Positions 29,699-48,228 of a DNA stretch of 64,000 bases are shown here, piece by piece (within the stretch, counting starts at the first letter, position 1; every line of letters begins with the position of its first letter). A model generated the notes under the pieces. It was not told the DNA's origin. It did not search any database and saw nothing but the letters and a program-made list of their open reading frames with translations. Source of the stretch: Bradyrhizobium sp. WD16 (lineage in GTDB: Bacteria > Pseudomonadota > Alphaproteobacteria > Rhizobiales > Xanthobacteraceae); the NCBI RefSeq assembly GCF_024181725.1, contig NZ_CP028908.1, positions 4,081,501 through 4,145,500 of the forward strand, given 5' to 3'. The translations under genes and the position numbers were made by a program.

Positions 29699-30127
29699 AT
29701 GGCAAAGAAGGTGACCGGATACCTGAAGCTTCAGGTGCCGGCCGGCGCGGCCAACCCGTCGCCGCCGATCGGCCCCGCGCTTGGTCAGCGCGGCCTCAAC
29801 ATCATGGAATTCTGCAAGGCGTTCAACGCGCAGACCCAGAAGGAAGAAAAGAACACGCCGATCCCCGTGATCATCACGATCTACGCGGACCGTTCTTTCA
29901 CCTTCGAGATGCGCACGCCGCCGATGTCCTACTTCCTCAAGCAGGCGGCCAAGATCCAGTCCGGCTCGAAGGCGCCGGGCCGTGACAAGGCCGGCACGGT
30001 GACCAAGGCGCAGGTGCGCGAGATCGCCGAGAAGAAGATGAAGGATCTCAACTGCGACACCATCGAATCGGCCATGAAGATGGTTGAGGGCTCGGCCCGC
30101 TCGATGGGTCTGGAAGTGGCGGGGTAA
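29699..30127 (+). CDS. rplK: 50S ribosomal protein L11
   Basis: L11 forms the base of the GTPase-associated centre on 23S rRNA and is the thiostrepton site. The 142-residue protein has the N-terminal proline-rich [20 protein letters not shown] and the RNA-binding C-terminal domain with [13 protein letters not shown]. Length is standard. GAGGAG precedes the ATG. rplA follows after 5 bp in the same transcript. Confidence 0.98.
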   Translation: MAKKVTGYLKLQVPAGAANPSPPIGPALGQRGLNIMEFCKAFNAQTQKEEKNTPIPVIITIYADRSFTFEMRTPPMSYFLKQAAKIQSGSKAPGRDKAGTVTKAQVREIAEKKMKDLNCDTIESAMKMVEGSARSMGLEVAG

Positions 30128-30132
30128 CGGTC

Positions 30133-30825
<693 letters not shown>

Positions 30826-30855
30826 TCGAGGCGCTTGATCGACCACAGAGTTAAG

Positions 30856-30897
30856 AGGCGGGACGGGGCCATCAGCCCCTCCCGCCTTTTTCTTTTC
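30856..30897 (+). terminator. Terminator after rplA
   Basis: The stem AGGCGGGA-CGGGGC / GCCCC-TCCCGCCT has a short loop, ATCA, and runs into TTTTTCTTTT. It separates rplKA from the dehydrogenase gene that follows. Confidence 0.88.
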
Positions 30898-30925
30898 CCG
30901 ACTTCTCAGTCTCTGGCGGTGCCGA

Positions 30926-31873
30926 ATGTCCAATGAGGTTCTGGTCTATTCGCGTTTTCCCAAGAAGCTGCTGGAGCGGATCGGCGAGTGCTTCGCGCTC
31001 CTGAACACCCAGGGAAAGCCGCCGGGCGAGACTTTTCCGGCCGAAGTTCTCGGCGAGGTGAGAGCGCTGCTCACTGCTGGCGGCCAGCCGCTCGATGGCG
31101 CGGTGATGGACCTGATGCCGCGGCTCGAGACGATCGTCTGCTACGGCACGGGGTACGACGGCATCGATCTCGCCGCCGCCCGGGCGCGCGGCATCACCCT
31201 CGGCAACAGCCCGGCCGCCAACGCGGCCGCGGTGGCAGATCTTGCCATGACGCTGTTGCTGGCCGCGGTGCGTCGGATGCTCCCGGCGGATCAGTATGTC
31301 CGCAGCGGCGGCTGGGAGGCAGGGGCGCCGGCGCCGATGCTGGGGGCGCCGCACGGTCTGACCGGCGCACGGCTCGGTGTCTACGGCATGGGGGAAATCG
31401 GCCGCAAGATTGCGCTGCGCGCCAGCGCCTTCGAGGCCGAGGTCGCCTATCACAGCCGCAGCCGCCATGACGTGCCGTTCGCCTATCACGCCGACCTCGG
31501 CAGCCTGGTCGACTGGTGCGATCTCCTGGTGATCGCGGTGCGGGCCGGCGCCGAGACGCGCCATGCGATCGACGCGGCGTTGTTGCGGCGCCTCGGACCG
31601 CGCGGCATCCTCGTCAATATCGCACGCGGTTCGGTGGTGGACGAGGTCGCATTGGCGGCGGCGCTTAAGGACGGCACCATCGCAGCGGCAGGGCTCGACG
31701 TCTATGAGACCGAGCCTTGCCGACCTGATCAGCTTGATCTGCCCAATGTGGTGCTGACGCCCCATATCGGCGGCCACACCCTGGACGCCCACCAGGCGAT
31801 GCAGGATTGCGTGATCGCCAACCTGTCGGCCTTTTTCGCCGATCGGCCATTGGCTTATCCTGTGGCGCTCTGA
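30926..31873 (+). CDS. D-2-hydroxyacid dehydrogenase
   Basis: The 315-residue NAD(P)-dependent enzyme resembles glyoxylate/hydroxypyruvate reductases. The Rossmann motif is LGVYGMGEIGRKIA (about residues 150-163). The catalytic Arg lies in LVNIARGSVVDE near residue 232, the Glu in VYETEP near 261 and the His in TPHIGGHT near 281. It sits between rplKA and rplJL, where most bacteria have no gene, with a terminator upstream and a long rplJ leader downstream, so it is probably expressed on its own. The substrate cannot be told from sequence. Confidence 0.88.
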   Translation: MSNEVLVYSRFPKKLLERIGECFALLNTQGKPPGETFPAEVLGEVRALLTAGGQPLDGAVMDLMPRLETIVCYGTGYDGIDLAAARARGITLGNSPAANAAAVADLAMTLLLAAVRRMLPADQYVRSGGWEAGAPAPMLGAPHGLTGARLGVYGMGEIGRKIALRASAFEAEVAYHSRSRHDVPFAYHADLGSLVDWCDLLVIAVRAGAETRHAIDAALLRRLGPRGILVNIARGSVVDEVALAAALKDGTIAAAGLDVYETEPCRPDQLDLPNVVLTPHIGGHTLDAHQAMQDCVIANLSAFFADRPLAYPVAL

Positions 31874-32419
31874 GCGCGCGACGGCGGGGCGCCGGGATGC
31901 AAAATCCGGGCAAGAAAGCCCTTGGCAAGCCGGTCAAGACCCGTTAAAGAACGGCTTCCGGGCGTGCCGGCCTTCGCTGGCGCGTCCGCGCGTGCTTTCC
32001 AAAAAACCCAGGCTTGCAGGAGACCGGCCCTCTCTGACCGTCCGCATGGATTGATCAAAGATGGCAATGGCTCACGCAAGTGCTTGATGTTCAACGAGGA
32101 GTGCGTGGGTCGCCGGTAACGGCGGCCGATCCTGTCCAAGACTGCAGGCGCCGGCATTCGCTGGCTTAATTTCCTGCATAGACGGGTGAAGACCGGATTT
32201 GCAAGGAGCGGCGTCTGCGGACGGCGCGGATGTGCTGTTCGGTTCGAACCTCGACACCCTGTGCCGGCGATCCGGGGCAGGAGGGCAGGCTTCTGAAGAG
32301 TGTCGTCCTGCCCAGATGTGGACCGGTTTCGGGGATCTCCCGCCGCCGGCCACGGGACGGATGGCGGGTGCAACCCGGCGGTCCGCCTCGTGCAGGCCGC
32401 CAACCGGAGAGAGCTTGCT
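31874..32419. other. Long rplJ leader region
   Basis: No gene is convincing in these 546 bases. Possible structure includes inverted arms GGGCAGG (about 32283) and CCTGCCC (about 32307). L10-L12 commonly represses its own mRNA through a kink-turn in such a leader, so the length fits; I could not identify the motif itself. No clear -35/-10 pair was found. Confidence 0.35.
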
Positions 32420-32938
32420 GTGGAACGAGCGGCAAAGAAAGAGGCGGTCCAGACGCTGAATGAGGTCTTCAAGACCACCAGCGTTGCGGTCGTCGCTCAC
32501 TATTCCGGCCTCACCGTTGCCCAGATGCAGACCCTGCGTTCGCAGATGAAGCAGGCTGGCGCCTCGGTGAAGGTCTCGAAGAACCGTCTCGCCAAAATTG
32601 CTCTTGAAGGCACCGACGTCGTGGCCATTGGCTCCCTGCTGAAGGGGCCGACTGTGATCGCTACTTCCAACGATCCGGTCGCGGCGCCGAAAATTGCCGT
32701 CGAATTCGCCAAGGCGAACGAGAAGTTCGTCATCCTCGGCGGATCGATGGGCAAGACCGTCCTGAATGTCGATGGCGTCAAGGCTCTGGCCTCGCTGCCG
32801 TCCCTGGATGAGCTGCGTGGCAAGCTCGTCGGCCTCATCGTGGCGCCGGCGACCAAGCTCGCTCAGCTTTCCAACGCGCCGGCGGCCAAGCTCGCCCGCG
32901 TGGTTCAGGCGTATGCCTCTAAGGGCGAGGCGGCGTGA
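32420..32938 (+). CDS. rplJ: 50S ribosomal protein L10
   Basis: L10 anchors the L7/L12 dimers on the ribosomal stalk and autoregulates its operon with them. The 172-residue form starts at a GTG ([17 protein letters not shown]) with GGAGAGAG about 10 bp upstream; no ATG fits the family N-terminus. The conserved [11 protein letters not shown] and [13 protein letters not shown] are present. The C-terminal helix that binds L7/L12 ends [14 protein letters not shown]. rplL follows after 53 bp. Confidence 0.96.
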   Translation: MERAAKKEAVQTLNEVFKTTSVAVVAHYSGLTVAQMQTLRSQMKQAGASVKVSKNRLAKIALEGTDVVAIGSLLKGPTVIATSNDPVAAPKIAVEFAKANEKFVILGGSMGKTVLNVDGVKALASLPSLDELRGKLVGLIVAPATKLAQLSNAPAAKLARVVQAYASKGEAA

Positions 32939-32991
32939 GGCCCTTCGCATCTCCAACCTGGTTCGAATTGAATAGCTAAAGGAACTGATCA

Positions 32992-33363
<372 letters not shown>

Positions 33364-33369
33364 GACTTT

Positions 33370-33399
33370 TTCGGGCGGGTTCCCGGGAACCCGCCCGAA
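33370..33399. promoter_or_regulatory. Perfect 30-bp palindrome after rplL
   Basis: The arms TTCGGGCGGGTTCCC and GGGAACCCGCCCGAA are continuous, with no loop bases and no T-tract downstream. A T-run lies on its 5' side only. It is best read as an attenuator or mRNA-processing hairpin between rplJL and rpoBC rather than a full terminator. Confidence 0.6.
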
Positions 33400-33745
33400 C
33401 ACGGTAATGTGTGCCGGTTCAGGGGTTTGTGTGAATTCGGACTCTGGAACCGGGCCATCGGCCGCCCCATATGGGCGGAGGCACGAAGATGCGGTTCGCC
33501 CCGGGAATCAGATAGGTTTCGGCGCCGGACGGCGGGAGACGTAGCAATTTCGGGCTTTTGTAGTCCGTAACGGCAGGATTTCGACGGGCAGAGCGTGGCA
33601 GCGCTCTGCACGTCGTTTTGCGTTCTGAGATTTCGGCCGGATGTCGGCGGCAGATTCGGAACGGTGCGAATTTTCAACCCGGGGGCGGTGGCAGCCGCGC
33701 TTCGGAAGGTCCGCCACGGCACGGGCGGCGAAATGAGAGGCCACG
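33400..33745. other. rpoB leader, no gene seen
   Basis: These 346 bases between the rplL hairpin and rpoB contain only shadow ORFs. I found no clear promoter, so rpoBC is probably reached by partial read-through from rplJL. GAGAGG serves as the rpoB ribosome-binding site. Confidence 0.4.
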
Positions 33746-37864
<4,119 letters not shown>

Positions 37865-38053
37865 CATCAGGCGGGGTCCCGCACAGCGGGACCCCGGCCT
37901 CCGCGTGGCGCCATCGATCGGCGCGGCGGCAGGCCTTCTTAAAGCCTCTCGGCGAGAGGCGCGCCGCCGCGGTGCTCACGATGCCGCGGCGTGCCGAGGA
38001 CAGGCGAATTCTGCAGCAGGCTCCGGTCAGGGCCTGCGGGCAAGGAGAACACG

Positions 38054-42259
<4,206 letters not shown>

Positions 42260-42286
42260 CGCGCCGATCAGGCACAATAGTATGCG

Positions 42287-42312
42287 AAAGGCCGGCGGAA
42301 GCCGGCCTTTTT
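42287..42312 (+). terminator. Terminator after rpoC
   Basis: AAAGGCCGGC and GCCGGCCTTT pair around a GGAA loop and end in a T-tract of five. It closes the rpoBC transcript, so the next two genes need another promoter. Confidence 0.88.
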
Positions 42313-42432
42313 GCTGATTTGCAGGGCAAAGCCGCATCCGAGGCCGCTTGTTCATCAAGCTTTCATATCGAGAAGCGCTCTGATTAAACTGACTTTGGGT
42401 TTCAGGCCGGACAACGGCGCAACAGGATCATC

Positions 42433-44487
42433 ATGCTCGACTTAGCGATCGTTGGGGGTGGGCCAGGCGGCCTCATGAGCGCCTGGTACCTGCGTAAGAA
42501 GCTCGGCAATCTCGCCCGGGTTACGGTTTTCGAAGCCACCGACCGGGTCGGCGGCAAGATCATGACCCGAAAGTTCGAGAGCGCCCCGGCGATGTACGAG
42601 GCCGGCGTCGCCGAGATCTACGACTACTCGATGAGCGGGCCCGACCCGTTGCGCGAGCTGATCCAGCATTTCGGACTGCAGACGATCCCGATGGATGCCG
42701 AGCAGGTGGTGCTCGACGGCACGCTGCTCGATGACGTTCCCGGGATGCGACGCAAATACGGCCCGAAGACCGCGGACGCCATCGTCGCCTTCCGCAAGCT
42801 CTGCGCCGAACAGATCTCGCCGACGGAGTACTATGAAGGCGTTGGCGCCCACGACAACGAGCATTCGTGGGCCTTCGTCAATTGCGAGGAATTGCTCGAC
42901 CGCGAGGTGCCGGATCCTGTCGCCAAGCGCTTCTTCAAGGTCATGGCGCGTTCCGATATCGCGACCGAACCCCACAACACCACCGGGCTGAACGCGCTCA
43001 AGAACTTCGTGATGGATATCGACGGCTATATCGGCCTGTATTCCATCCAGAACGGCAACGAGCAGCTGATCTCGTGCCTGCAGTCGGAGATCGACGCCAA
43101 GATCGAGCTCAACCACCGCATCCTCAAGGTCGGCAAGAACGGCAACGGACGTTACCGCCTCGACATGCTCAACGGAAAGAATCCGGTCAGCCGCGAGTTC
43201 GACCTGGTGCTGCTGTGCCTGCCGCACAACTGGCTCGCCACGGTCAATTTCGAGGGCGAGAAGCTGCGCCAGTCGATGGTCAAGCACGTCGCCTATTTCG
43301 ACCGGCCGGCGCATTACCTGCGCGTCTCTGTGCTGTTCGACAGCCCGTTCTGGGGCGAGAAGATCCCCGGCTCCTGGTTCATGTCCGAGGCCTTTGGCGG
43401 CTGCTGCGTCTATGTCGAAGGCTCGCGGCATGATGTCGGCAGCAACGGCGTGCTGAACTGGCTGATCCCCGGTTCCGATGCGCTCGCCTATGTCGGGCTG
43501 AGCGACGAGCAGCTGGTCGATGTGGCGCTGAAGACGTTGCCGGCGGAACTTGGCGACGCCCGAGCCCATTTCCTCGAGGGCAAGATCCACCGCTGGATTT
43601 CCTCGGTGAATGCCGTTCCGGGCGGATTGCCGGCGCGCGACGTCATCACCAATCATCGTCCCGAGCCGGTCGATCATCCGGGCCTGGTGGTGGTCGGCGA
43701 TTACCTGTTCGACTCGACCCTCAACGGCCTGCTCGATTCCTCGGACGCGGCGACCGACATCATCGTCACCGAGATGATCAAGCTGCGCTATGTGCGCGGC
43801 GCCGGCGGCAAGCCGCCGTCGGACAAGATCGATCGCAGCTATTTCGACAACTATCGCGGGGTCGGCCCCTATCACGAGGTGTGGCAACGCTTCACCGATC
43901 CCGATTATCTTGTAGAGCTGTTCCGGATCGTCTGGGGCAAGGTGAAGGGCTCGCGGCTTCTAGTGGCGGGCTCGGCCAGTGGCGAACTGGTCGGTGCGCT
44001 GCGCGAGCGGGGCATCGACGCCTGGGGCGTCGAAAACAACCGCACCATCCACGCCCGCACTCCAAAGGCGTTGCGCAAGTACAACAAGCTGGGGTCCGTC
44101 ACAAAGCTGCCGTTCCGCAACAACCAGTTCGACTTCGTGTTCGAAACTTGCCTGTGTCATGTCGCGCCCCGACAGGTGCCGAAGGCGATTCGTGAATTGC
44201 ACCGCGTCGCCAAAACCGGGCTGATGTTCGGCTCCGTGACGAGCGACATGCCGGCGGCGCTGCTCGATCAGTACGACCTGCTGCGCGGCGTCAAGAAGCT
44301 TGCAACCTGGTGGGAGTGGTCGGAACTGTTCTTCGGCAGTGGCTTCGATTTGACCATGAATCGGCGCGACAGCATGGACCAGGTCTGGGAGGCGACGCTG
44401 GCCGCCGGCAAGGGGCCGGGCAGCTGGTACATCGACGCCGACAGCCTGCGCTACTCGTTTTTTGACAAGCTGGACGCCGACGATTAG
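42433..44487 (+). CDS. FAD amine-oxidase-like / SAM methyltransferase fusion
   Basis: The 684-residue protein joins two enzymes. Residues 1 to about 450 form an FAD-dependent amine-oxidase/desaturase-like domain. The dinucleotide motif is LAIVGGGPGGLMSAWYL, followed by VFEATDRVGGKIMTR, and VVVGDYLFDSTLNGLLDSS near residue 420 is the C-terminal FAD contact. Residues about 470-684 form a class I methyltransferase with motif I LLVAGSASGELVGAL (near 508), the acidic loop WGVENNRTIH and LPFRNNQFDFVFETCLCHV. No signal peptide or membrane segment is seen. An ABC exporter gene follows after 86 bp. Together they suggest oxidation plus methylation of a small molecule or lipid and its export. The substrate is unknown and the pairing is inference. 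Confidence 0.8.
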   Translation: MLDLAIVGGGPGGLMSAWYLRKKLGNLARVTVFEATDRVGGKIMTRKFESAPAMYEAGVAEIYDYSMSGPDPLRELIQHFGLQTIPMDAEQVVLDGTLLDDVPGMRRKYGPKTADAIVAFRKLCAEQISPTEYYEGVGAHDNEHSWAFVNCEELLDREVPDPVAKRFFKVMARSDIATEPHNTTGLNALKNFVMDIDGYIGLYSIQNGNEQLISCLQSEIDAKIELNHRILKVGKNGNGRYRLDMLNGKNPVSREFDLVLLCLPHNWLATVNFEGEKLRQSMVKHVAYFDRPAHYLRVSVLFDSPFWGEKIPGSWFMSEAFGGCCVYVEGSRHDVGSNGVLNWLIPGSDALAYVGLSDEQLVDVALKTLPAELGDARAHFLEGKIHRWISSVNAVPGGLPARDVITNHRPEPVDHPGLVVVGDYLFDSTLNGLLDSSDAATDIIVTEMIKLRYVRGAGGKPPSDKIDRSYFDNYRGVGPYHEVWQRFTDPDYLVELFRIVWGKVKGSRLLVAGSASGELVGALRERGIDAWGVENNRTIHARTPKALRKYNKLGSVTKLPFRNNQFDFVFETCLCHVAPRQVPKAIRELHRVAKTGLMFGSVTSDMPAALLDQYDLLRGVKKLATWWEWSELFFGSGFDLTMNRRDSMDQVWEATLAAGKGPGSWYIDADSLRYSFFDKLDADD

Positions 44488-44573
44488 AGCAGACTTCGCA
44501 AGACGCGGCTGACAGCGACGGCGTCGATCGGCGGTCCGCCGCCGGGGGCAGGTCGAATCCGCGGGTTCATTCC

Positions 44574-46625
44574 ATGGTGTCCAAGCCGGCGTCTGAAGGG
44601 GTGATTCCGGGCAATACGCAGGCTGCGGGCGGCGATGCCGCCAACGACGCGCCGTCGGATGCCGCCGCCGGTCATATCGCCGATCCCACTGCCAGGACCA
44701 CTGCGGACAAGGGCCAGATCGCCGTCACCGCCGGTCCCGCGGTGCCGCCGCTGCCGCCACCGCCTTCACTCGATCTCGACGACGACGAAGAAGACGACGA
44801 GGAACTGCTCGCCTTCACCGCCCGCGAGGCGGCCGGCGCTTTCGCCACACTCTATCGTTTCACGGTGCCTTACCTGCGGGCCTACCGCAGGGGCATGCTG
44901 TTTGTCGGCATCGGCCTGCTGGTTGAGACACTGTTCAACGTGTTCATGCCGCTCAGCCTGAAATACCTCATCGACGACGCGCTCGGCGAAGAGGATTTCC
45001 ATGCGCTGGTCATCATCCTGTCGGCGCTGGCGGCGGCCGGTGTGGTCACCTCGATCGTCGCGGTGTGGTATGAGTGGTGGGACGCGCGCACCGCCTCGGC
45101 GGTGATTGCCGACGTCCGCACCCGGATGTTCGAGCACATCCAGAACCTGCCGATCCTGTTCTTCGCCCGGGTCAAGCGCGGTGACATCCTGTCCCGCTTT
45201 TCGGTCGACATGGCCGCCTACGAAGGCTCGGTCAAGCACCTCGCCAACAGCGCGCTGCTGCCACTGTTCGAGCTGATCGCCGGCATCGTGCTAATGATCC
45301 TGCTGAACTGGCAGCTTGCCGCGGTGGCGCTGCTGGTCTTTCCGATCACCCTGATCGGGCCGCGGATTCTCACCCCTAAGGCGGTGCAGGCCAATTACGA
45401 CCAGAAGGTCAACGAATCGGCGATTCTTTCCCAGGTGCAGGAGAACGTGGCTGCGCAGGCGGTGGTGAAGGCGTTCGGGCTCAAGCGCCGGGCGCTCGGC
45501 TGGTTCGGCATGCGCAACCGCGAAACGCTGCGCACCATGATCAAGGCCACCTTCCTCTCCACGATGGTGGAGCGGACGGTGACGATCTCGGTGCTGCTCC
45601 TGCACCTCGTCGTGCTGGCGATCGGGGCCTATCTCGCCACCAATGGCCAGATCACCGTCGGCACCTTCGTCACCTTCGAGAGCGCGTTCTGGGAGGTGTC
45701 CTACAACATCGCCCACATCATGCATTTCATCCCGGTGGCGATCTCCTCGGCCGCCGCGGTCCGGCACATGCAGGAGCTGCTCGATGAACCGCAGCGCGGC
45801 GCCGACCGCCCGGGCGCGCCGGACTTGCCGCGCATTACCCACGACATCACCTTCGATCGCGTCTCCTTCACCTACGAGAACAGCGACAGGCCGGTGCTCG
45901 ACGGTTTGAGCCTGAAGCTCGACGTCGGCAAGACCATCGCCATCGTCGGACCGAGCGGCTCGGGCAAGAGCACGCTGCTCAATCTCATCCTGCGCCTCTA
46001 CACGCCCGACGACGGCAAGATCACCATCGACGGGGTCGACATTCGCCGGGTGACCCGCGAGTCGCTGCGGCAGAGCATGGCGGTGGTGTTCCAGGAGAAC
46101 ATGCTGTTCAACATGTCGGTGATGGAGAACATCCGGCTCGGCAAGGAGGGCGCCACCGACGTCGAAGTGATCGAGGCGGCCAAGAACGCCGAGATCCACA
46201 GCCACATCATGACGCTGCCGGAGGGCTACGACACCGTCATCGGCGAACGCGGCGAAACCCTGTCGGGCGGCCAGCGCCAGCGCATTGCCATCGCCCGCGC
46301 CATCGTCCGCAATCCGTCCGTGCTGCTGCTCGACGAGGCGACCTCGGCCCTCGATCAGACCACCGAAGCGGCGATCAACCGCACCCTGCTCAATCTCGCT
46401 CGCGGCCGCACCATGATCTTCTCGACCCATCGCCTGACCTCGGTGGTGGAGATGGACGAGATCATCGTCATTTCGGGCGGCAGGGCGATCGAGCGCGGCA
46501 CCCACGACGAGCTGCTGGCGCGCGGTGGCGTCTATCGCCAGCTCTGGGACGACCAGCTGCACGCCCCGCATCATCCCCAGGACGAGGAGGAGGATGACGA
46601 CGACGACGAGGACGATGAAGATTGA
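44574..46625 (+). CDS. ABC exporter, fused permease-ATPase, with acidic tail
   Basis: The 683-residue half-transporter begins with about 80 disordered residues rich in Ala/Pro, then LDDDEEDDEELLAFTAREAA. Six membrane helices follow (about residues 100-400). The ATPase domain has Walker A GPSGSGKST (near residue 460), Q-loop FQENMLFN, signature LSGGQRQRIAIA, Walker B VLLLDEATSALD and H-loop STHRL. It ends in a run of Asp/Glu (about residues 668-683). It would work as a homodimer exporting a lipid, peptide or drug-like molecule. It sits behind the FAD/methyltransferase fusion, both inside the rpo-str cluster. The acidic N- and C-terminal stretches are unusual for the family. Confidence 0.88.
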   Translation: MVSKPASEGVIPGNTQAAGGDAANDAPSDAAAGHIADPTARTTADKGQIAVTAGPAVPPLPPPPSLDLDDDEEDDEELLAFTAREAAGAFATLYRFTVPYLRAYRRGMLFVGIGLLVETLFNVFMPLSLKYLIDDALGEEDFHALVIILSALAAAGVVTSIVAVWYEWWDARTASAVIADVRTRMFEHIQNLPILFFARVKRGDILSRFSVDMAAYEGSVKHLANSALLPLFELIAGIVLMILLNWQLAAVALLVFPITLIGPRILTPKAVQANYDQKVNESAILSQVQENVAAQAVVKAFGLKRRALGWFGMRNRETLRTMIKATFLSTMVERTVTISVLLLHLVVLAIGAYLATNGQITVGTFVTFESAFWEVSYNIAHIMHFIPVAISSAAAVRHMQELLDEPQRGADRPGAPDLPRITHDITFDRVSFTYENSDRPVLDGLSLKLDVGKTIAIVGPSGSGKSTLLNLILRLYTPDDGKITIDGVDIRRVTRESLRQSMAVVFQENMLFNMSVMENIRLGKEGATDVEVIEAAKNAEIHSHIMTLPEGYDTVIGERGETLSGGQRQRIAIARAIVRNPSVLLLDEATSALDQTTEAAINRTLLNLARGRTMIFSTHRLTSVVEMDEIIVISGGRAIERGTHDELLARGGVYRQLWDDQLHAPHHPQDEEEDDDDDEDDED

Positions 46626-46737
46626 GCCGGGTGTGCCGTCGGCGGGGTGCCCGGCCGGGCTCGGCGGCAGTCGAGCGGAGCTGACCGGCGACGCGGCCGG
46701 TAACCATTTCTTCACCAGCCGCCGTGCATGAGGCGTT

Positions 46738-46905
46738 CTAGTGTGGCGTCTCGCAATTGCCCACCGCCTTTGCGGCCAGTCTCTCGTAGGCAATTGCGAG
46801 ACATAAGCCACACTAGCGCTTTGATTTTGCTAGTGTCCTTTATGTCTCCGAATTACCGTGCGAGGGTGAGGCAAATGAAGCGGTAATTCGGAGACAGGAC
46901 ACTAG
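46738..46905. repeat. CTAG-bounded palindrome pair, family 1, copy C
   Basis: It is nearly identical to copy A in the same orientation: CTAGTGTGGC palindrome (46738-46817), spacer CGCTTTGATTTTG, CTAGTGTCC palindrome (about 46831-46905). Only scattered substitutions differ, including paired changes in the loops. The IS5-family element begins at its final CTAG. Confidence 0.9.
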
Positions 46906-47751
46906 AGCCTGTCCTCAATTAGAGGATTCCCAAGCAGATTATCGCATGATTCATAGGCGGTCAGCTGATTCGGAGCTGACCAAATGCGCCGCTACGCCCT
47001 TCGGGACGATCAATGGGATAGGATCAAGGATATTTTGCCCGGACGTGAAGGGCATGTAGGGGTCACGGCCAAAGACAATCGGCTGTTTGTAGAAGCGGTG
47101 ATCTACCGCTATCGAGCCGGGATCCCTTGGCGAGATTTGCCCGAACGCTTCGGCGATCCGATCAAGATACATACGCGTTTTTCGCGCTGGACGAAGAGCG
47201 GGGTGTGGAAGAAGCTGTTTAAGATGCTGGCGAGCGATGCCGACAATGAGTACGCGATGATCGACAGCACGATCGTGCGGGCGCATCAGCACAGTGCCGG
47301 CGCACAAAAAAAGACGGCGAAAACCAAGCTATCGGGCGCAGCAAAGGCGGGCTGAGCACCAAGATCCATGCGCTTGTCGATGCCCTGGGCAATCCGCTGG
47401 ACTTCATCCTGACGCCCGGCCAAGCCCATGATCTGGAGGGCGCCGATGCACTGCTGCCCGACATGGCGGCCGACGCCTTATTGGCAGACAAGGCCTTCGA
47501 CGCCGACGAACGGGTGATTGCCCCTTTGCTGGCACGGGGAAAGTCGGTCGTGATCCCGCCCAGGCGCCACCGGCAGCTCCAGCGCGATTTCGACAAGCAC
47601 GCCTATAAGGCACGCCATCTCATCGAGAATTTCTTCTGCAAGCTCAAGCAATACCGCGCCATCGCTACCCGCTACGACAAAACCGCCAGAAATTTCCTCG
47701 CCGCAATCCACCTCGCGGCGGTTATCATCTGGCTCAATTGAGGACAGGCCT
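46906..47751 (+). mobile_element. IS5-family (IS427 group-like) insertion sequence
   Basis: The terminal repeats are AGCCTGTCCTCAATT at the left and AGGCCTGTCCTCAATTG at the right, reverse-complemented. TAG flanks both ends (46903-46905 and 47752-47754) and is probably the target duplication; the ends are certain only to one or two bases. The element lies exactly between palindrome copy C and the degraded copy F, in a CTAG that they probably shared. Confidence 0.82.
46984..47741 (+). CDS. IS5-family transposase made by -1 frameshifting
   Basis: The first frame (46984-47355) encodes MRRYALRDDQWDRIKDILPG up to the first catalytic Asp in YAMIDSTIVRAHQHSAG. The second frame, one base back, continues with GRSKGGLSTKIHALVDALG, LLADKAFDADE and HLIENFFCKLKQYRA, and ends at 47741. 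The overlap contains the classic slippery heptamer A AAA AAG at 47307-47313, in the correct phase for a -1 shift. The joined product has about 252 residues with D, D and E in the usual places, so the element may be active. Confidence 0.87.
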
Positions 47752-47915
47752 TAGTGCGGTGGATCTGACGCCCGTATCAGCATCGCAGCGAATTCGCCGT
47801 ACGCGTGCCGATAAAAACAGCAATAGAATCATAGCTATACCGGTGTCCCCTTGGTTCTGATGTTCGTATAAGCGCGCGCTGCAAAGGGATGCGAACGTTA
47901 AAACCGGAACACTAG
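47752..47915. repeat. CTAG-bounded palindrome pair, family 2, degraded copy F
   Basis: This is a diverged inverted relative of copy D. The left part has TTAGTGCGG, GGATCTGACGC and GCAGCGAATTCG but its right arm is decayed. A region AATCATAGCT resembles the family 2 spacer. The right part has TGTCCCCTTG, GTTCGTATAAGCGC, GCGAACGTT and ends GGAACACTAG. The IS5 element interrupts its left border. Confidence 0.65.
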
Positions 47916-48199
47916 CCACGGGTCGCTCTGGCGCGGTCCGGCGCGATTCGCGTCTTGCGGTATCTGGCGCGACCGATTCGGCCGCGTTGGCGGCTCAGTT
48001 CCCACAATATGATACCATGAGGAAGCGGAACCGGAGTCGGCCAGTGGCCGAGCGGGCAGGGGGCGCGACCAGGCGGGGCGGCGGCGCCGCAAACCGATTC
48101 TCCGAGAGTCGGCGCGCCGCGCCTTCGGGGCTGTTGTCAGCCGCGGCCGCAATTGCAAAAGTGCTTCTGCCAAAGCACTTTCTTGCCTCGGGTTAGGCC
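47916..48199. other. Non-coding region upstream of the str operon
   Basis: No gene is supported here. A hairpin with arms AAAGTGCTT (48158-48166) and AAGCACTTT (48173-48181) lies just upstream of the str promoter. It may end incoming transcription, although it has only a short T/C tail. Confidence 0.45.
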
Positions 48200-48228
48200 T
48201 TGACTTGCCATGTCCTGGCCGTTAGAAC
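48200..48228 (+). promoter_or_regulatory. Promoter of the str operon
   Basis: TTGACT (48200-48205) and TAGAAC (48223-48228) are separated by 17 bp. The leader to rpsL is then about 380 bases and contains a GC-rich stem with arms CCGCTCG / CGAGCGG (about 48475-48495). No ORF is likely in the leader. Confidence 0.55.

Noticed and set aside
47463-47741. 92-codon ORF as a separate gene
   Set aside because: It is the second half of the IS5-family transposase, reached by a -1 shift at 47307-47313.
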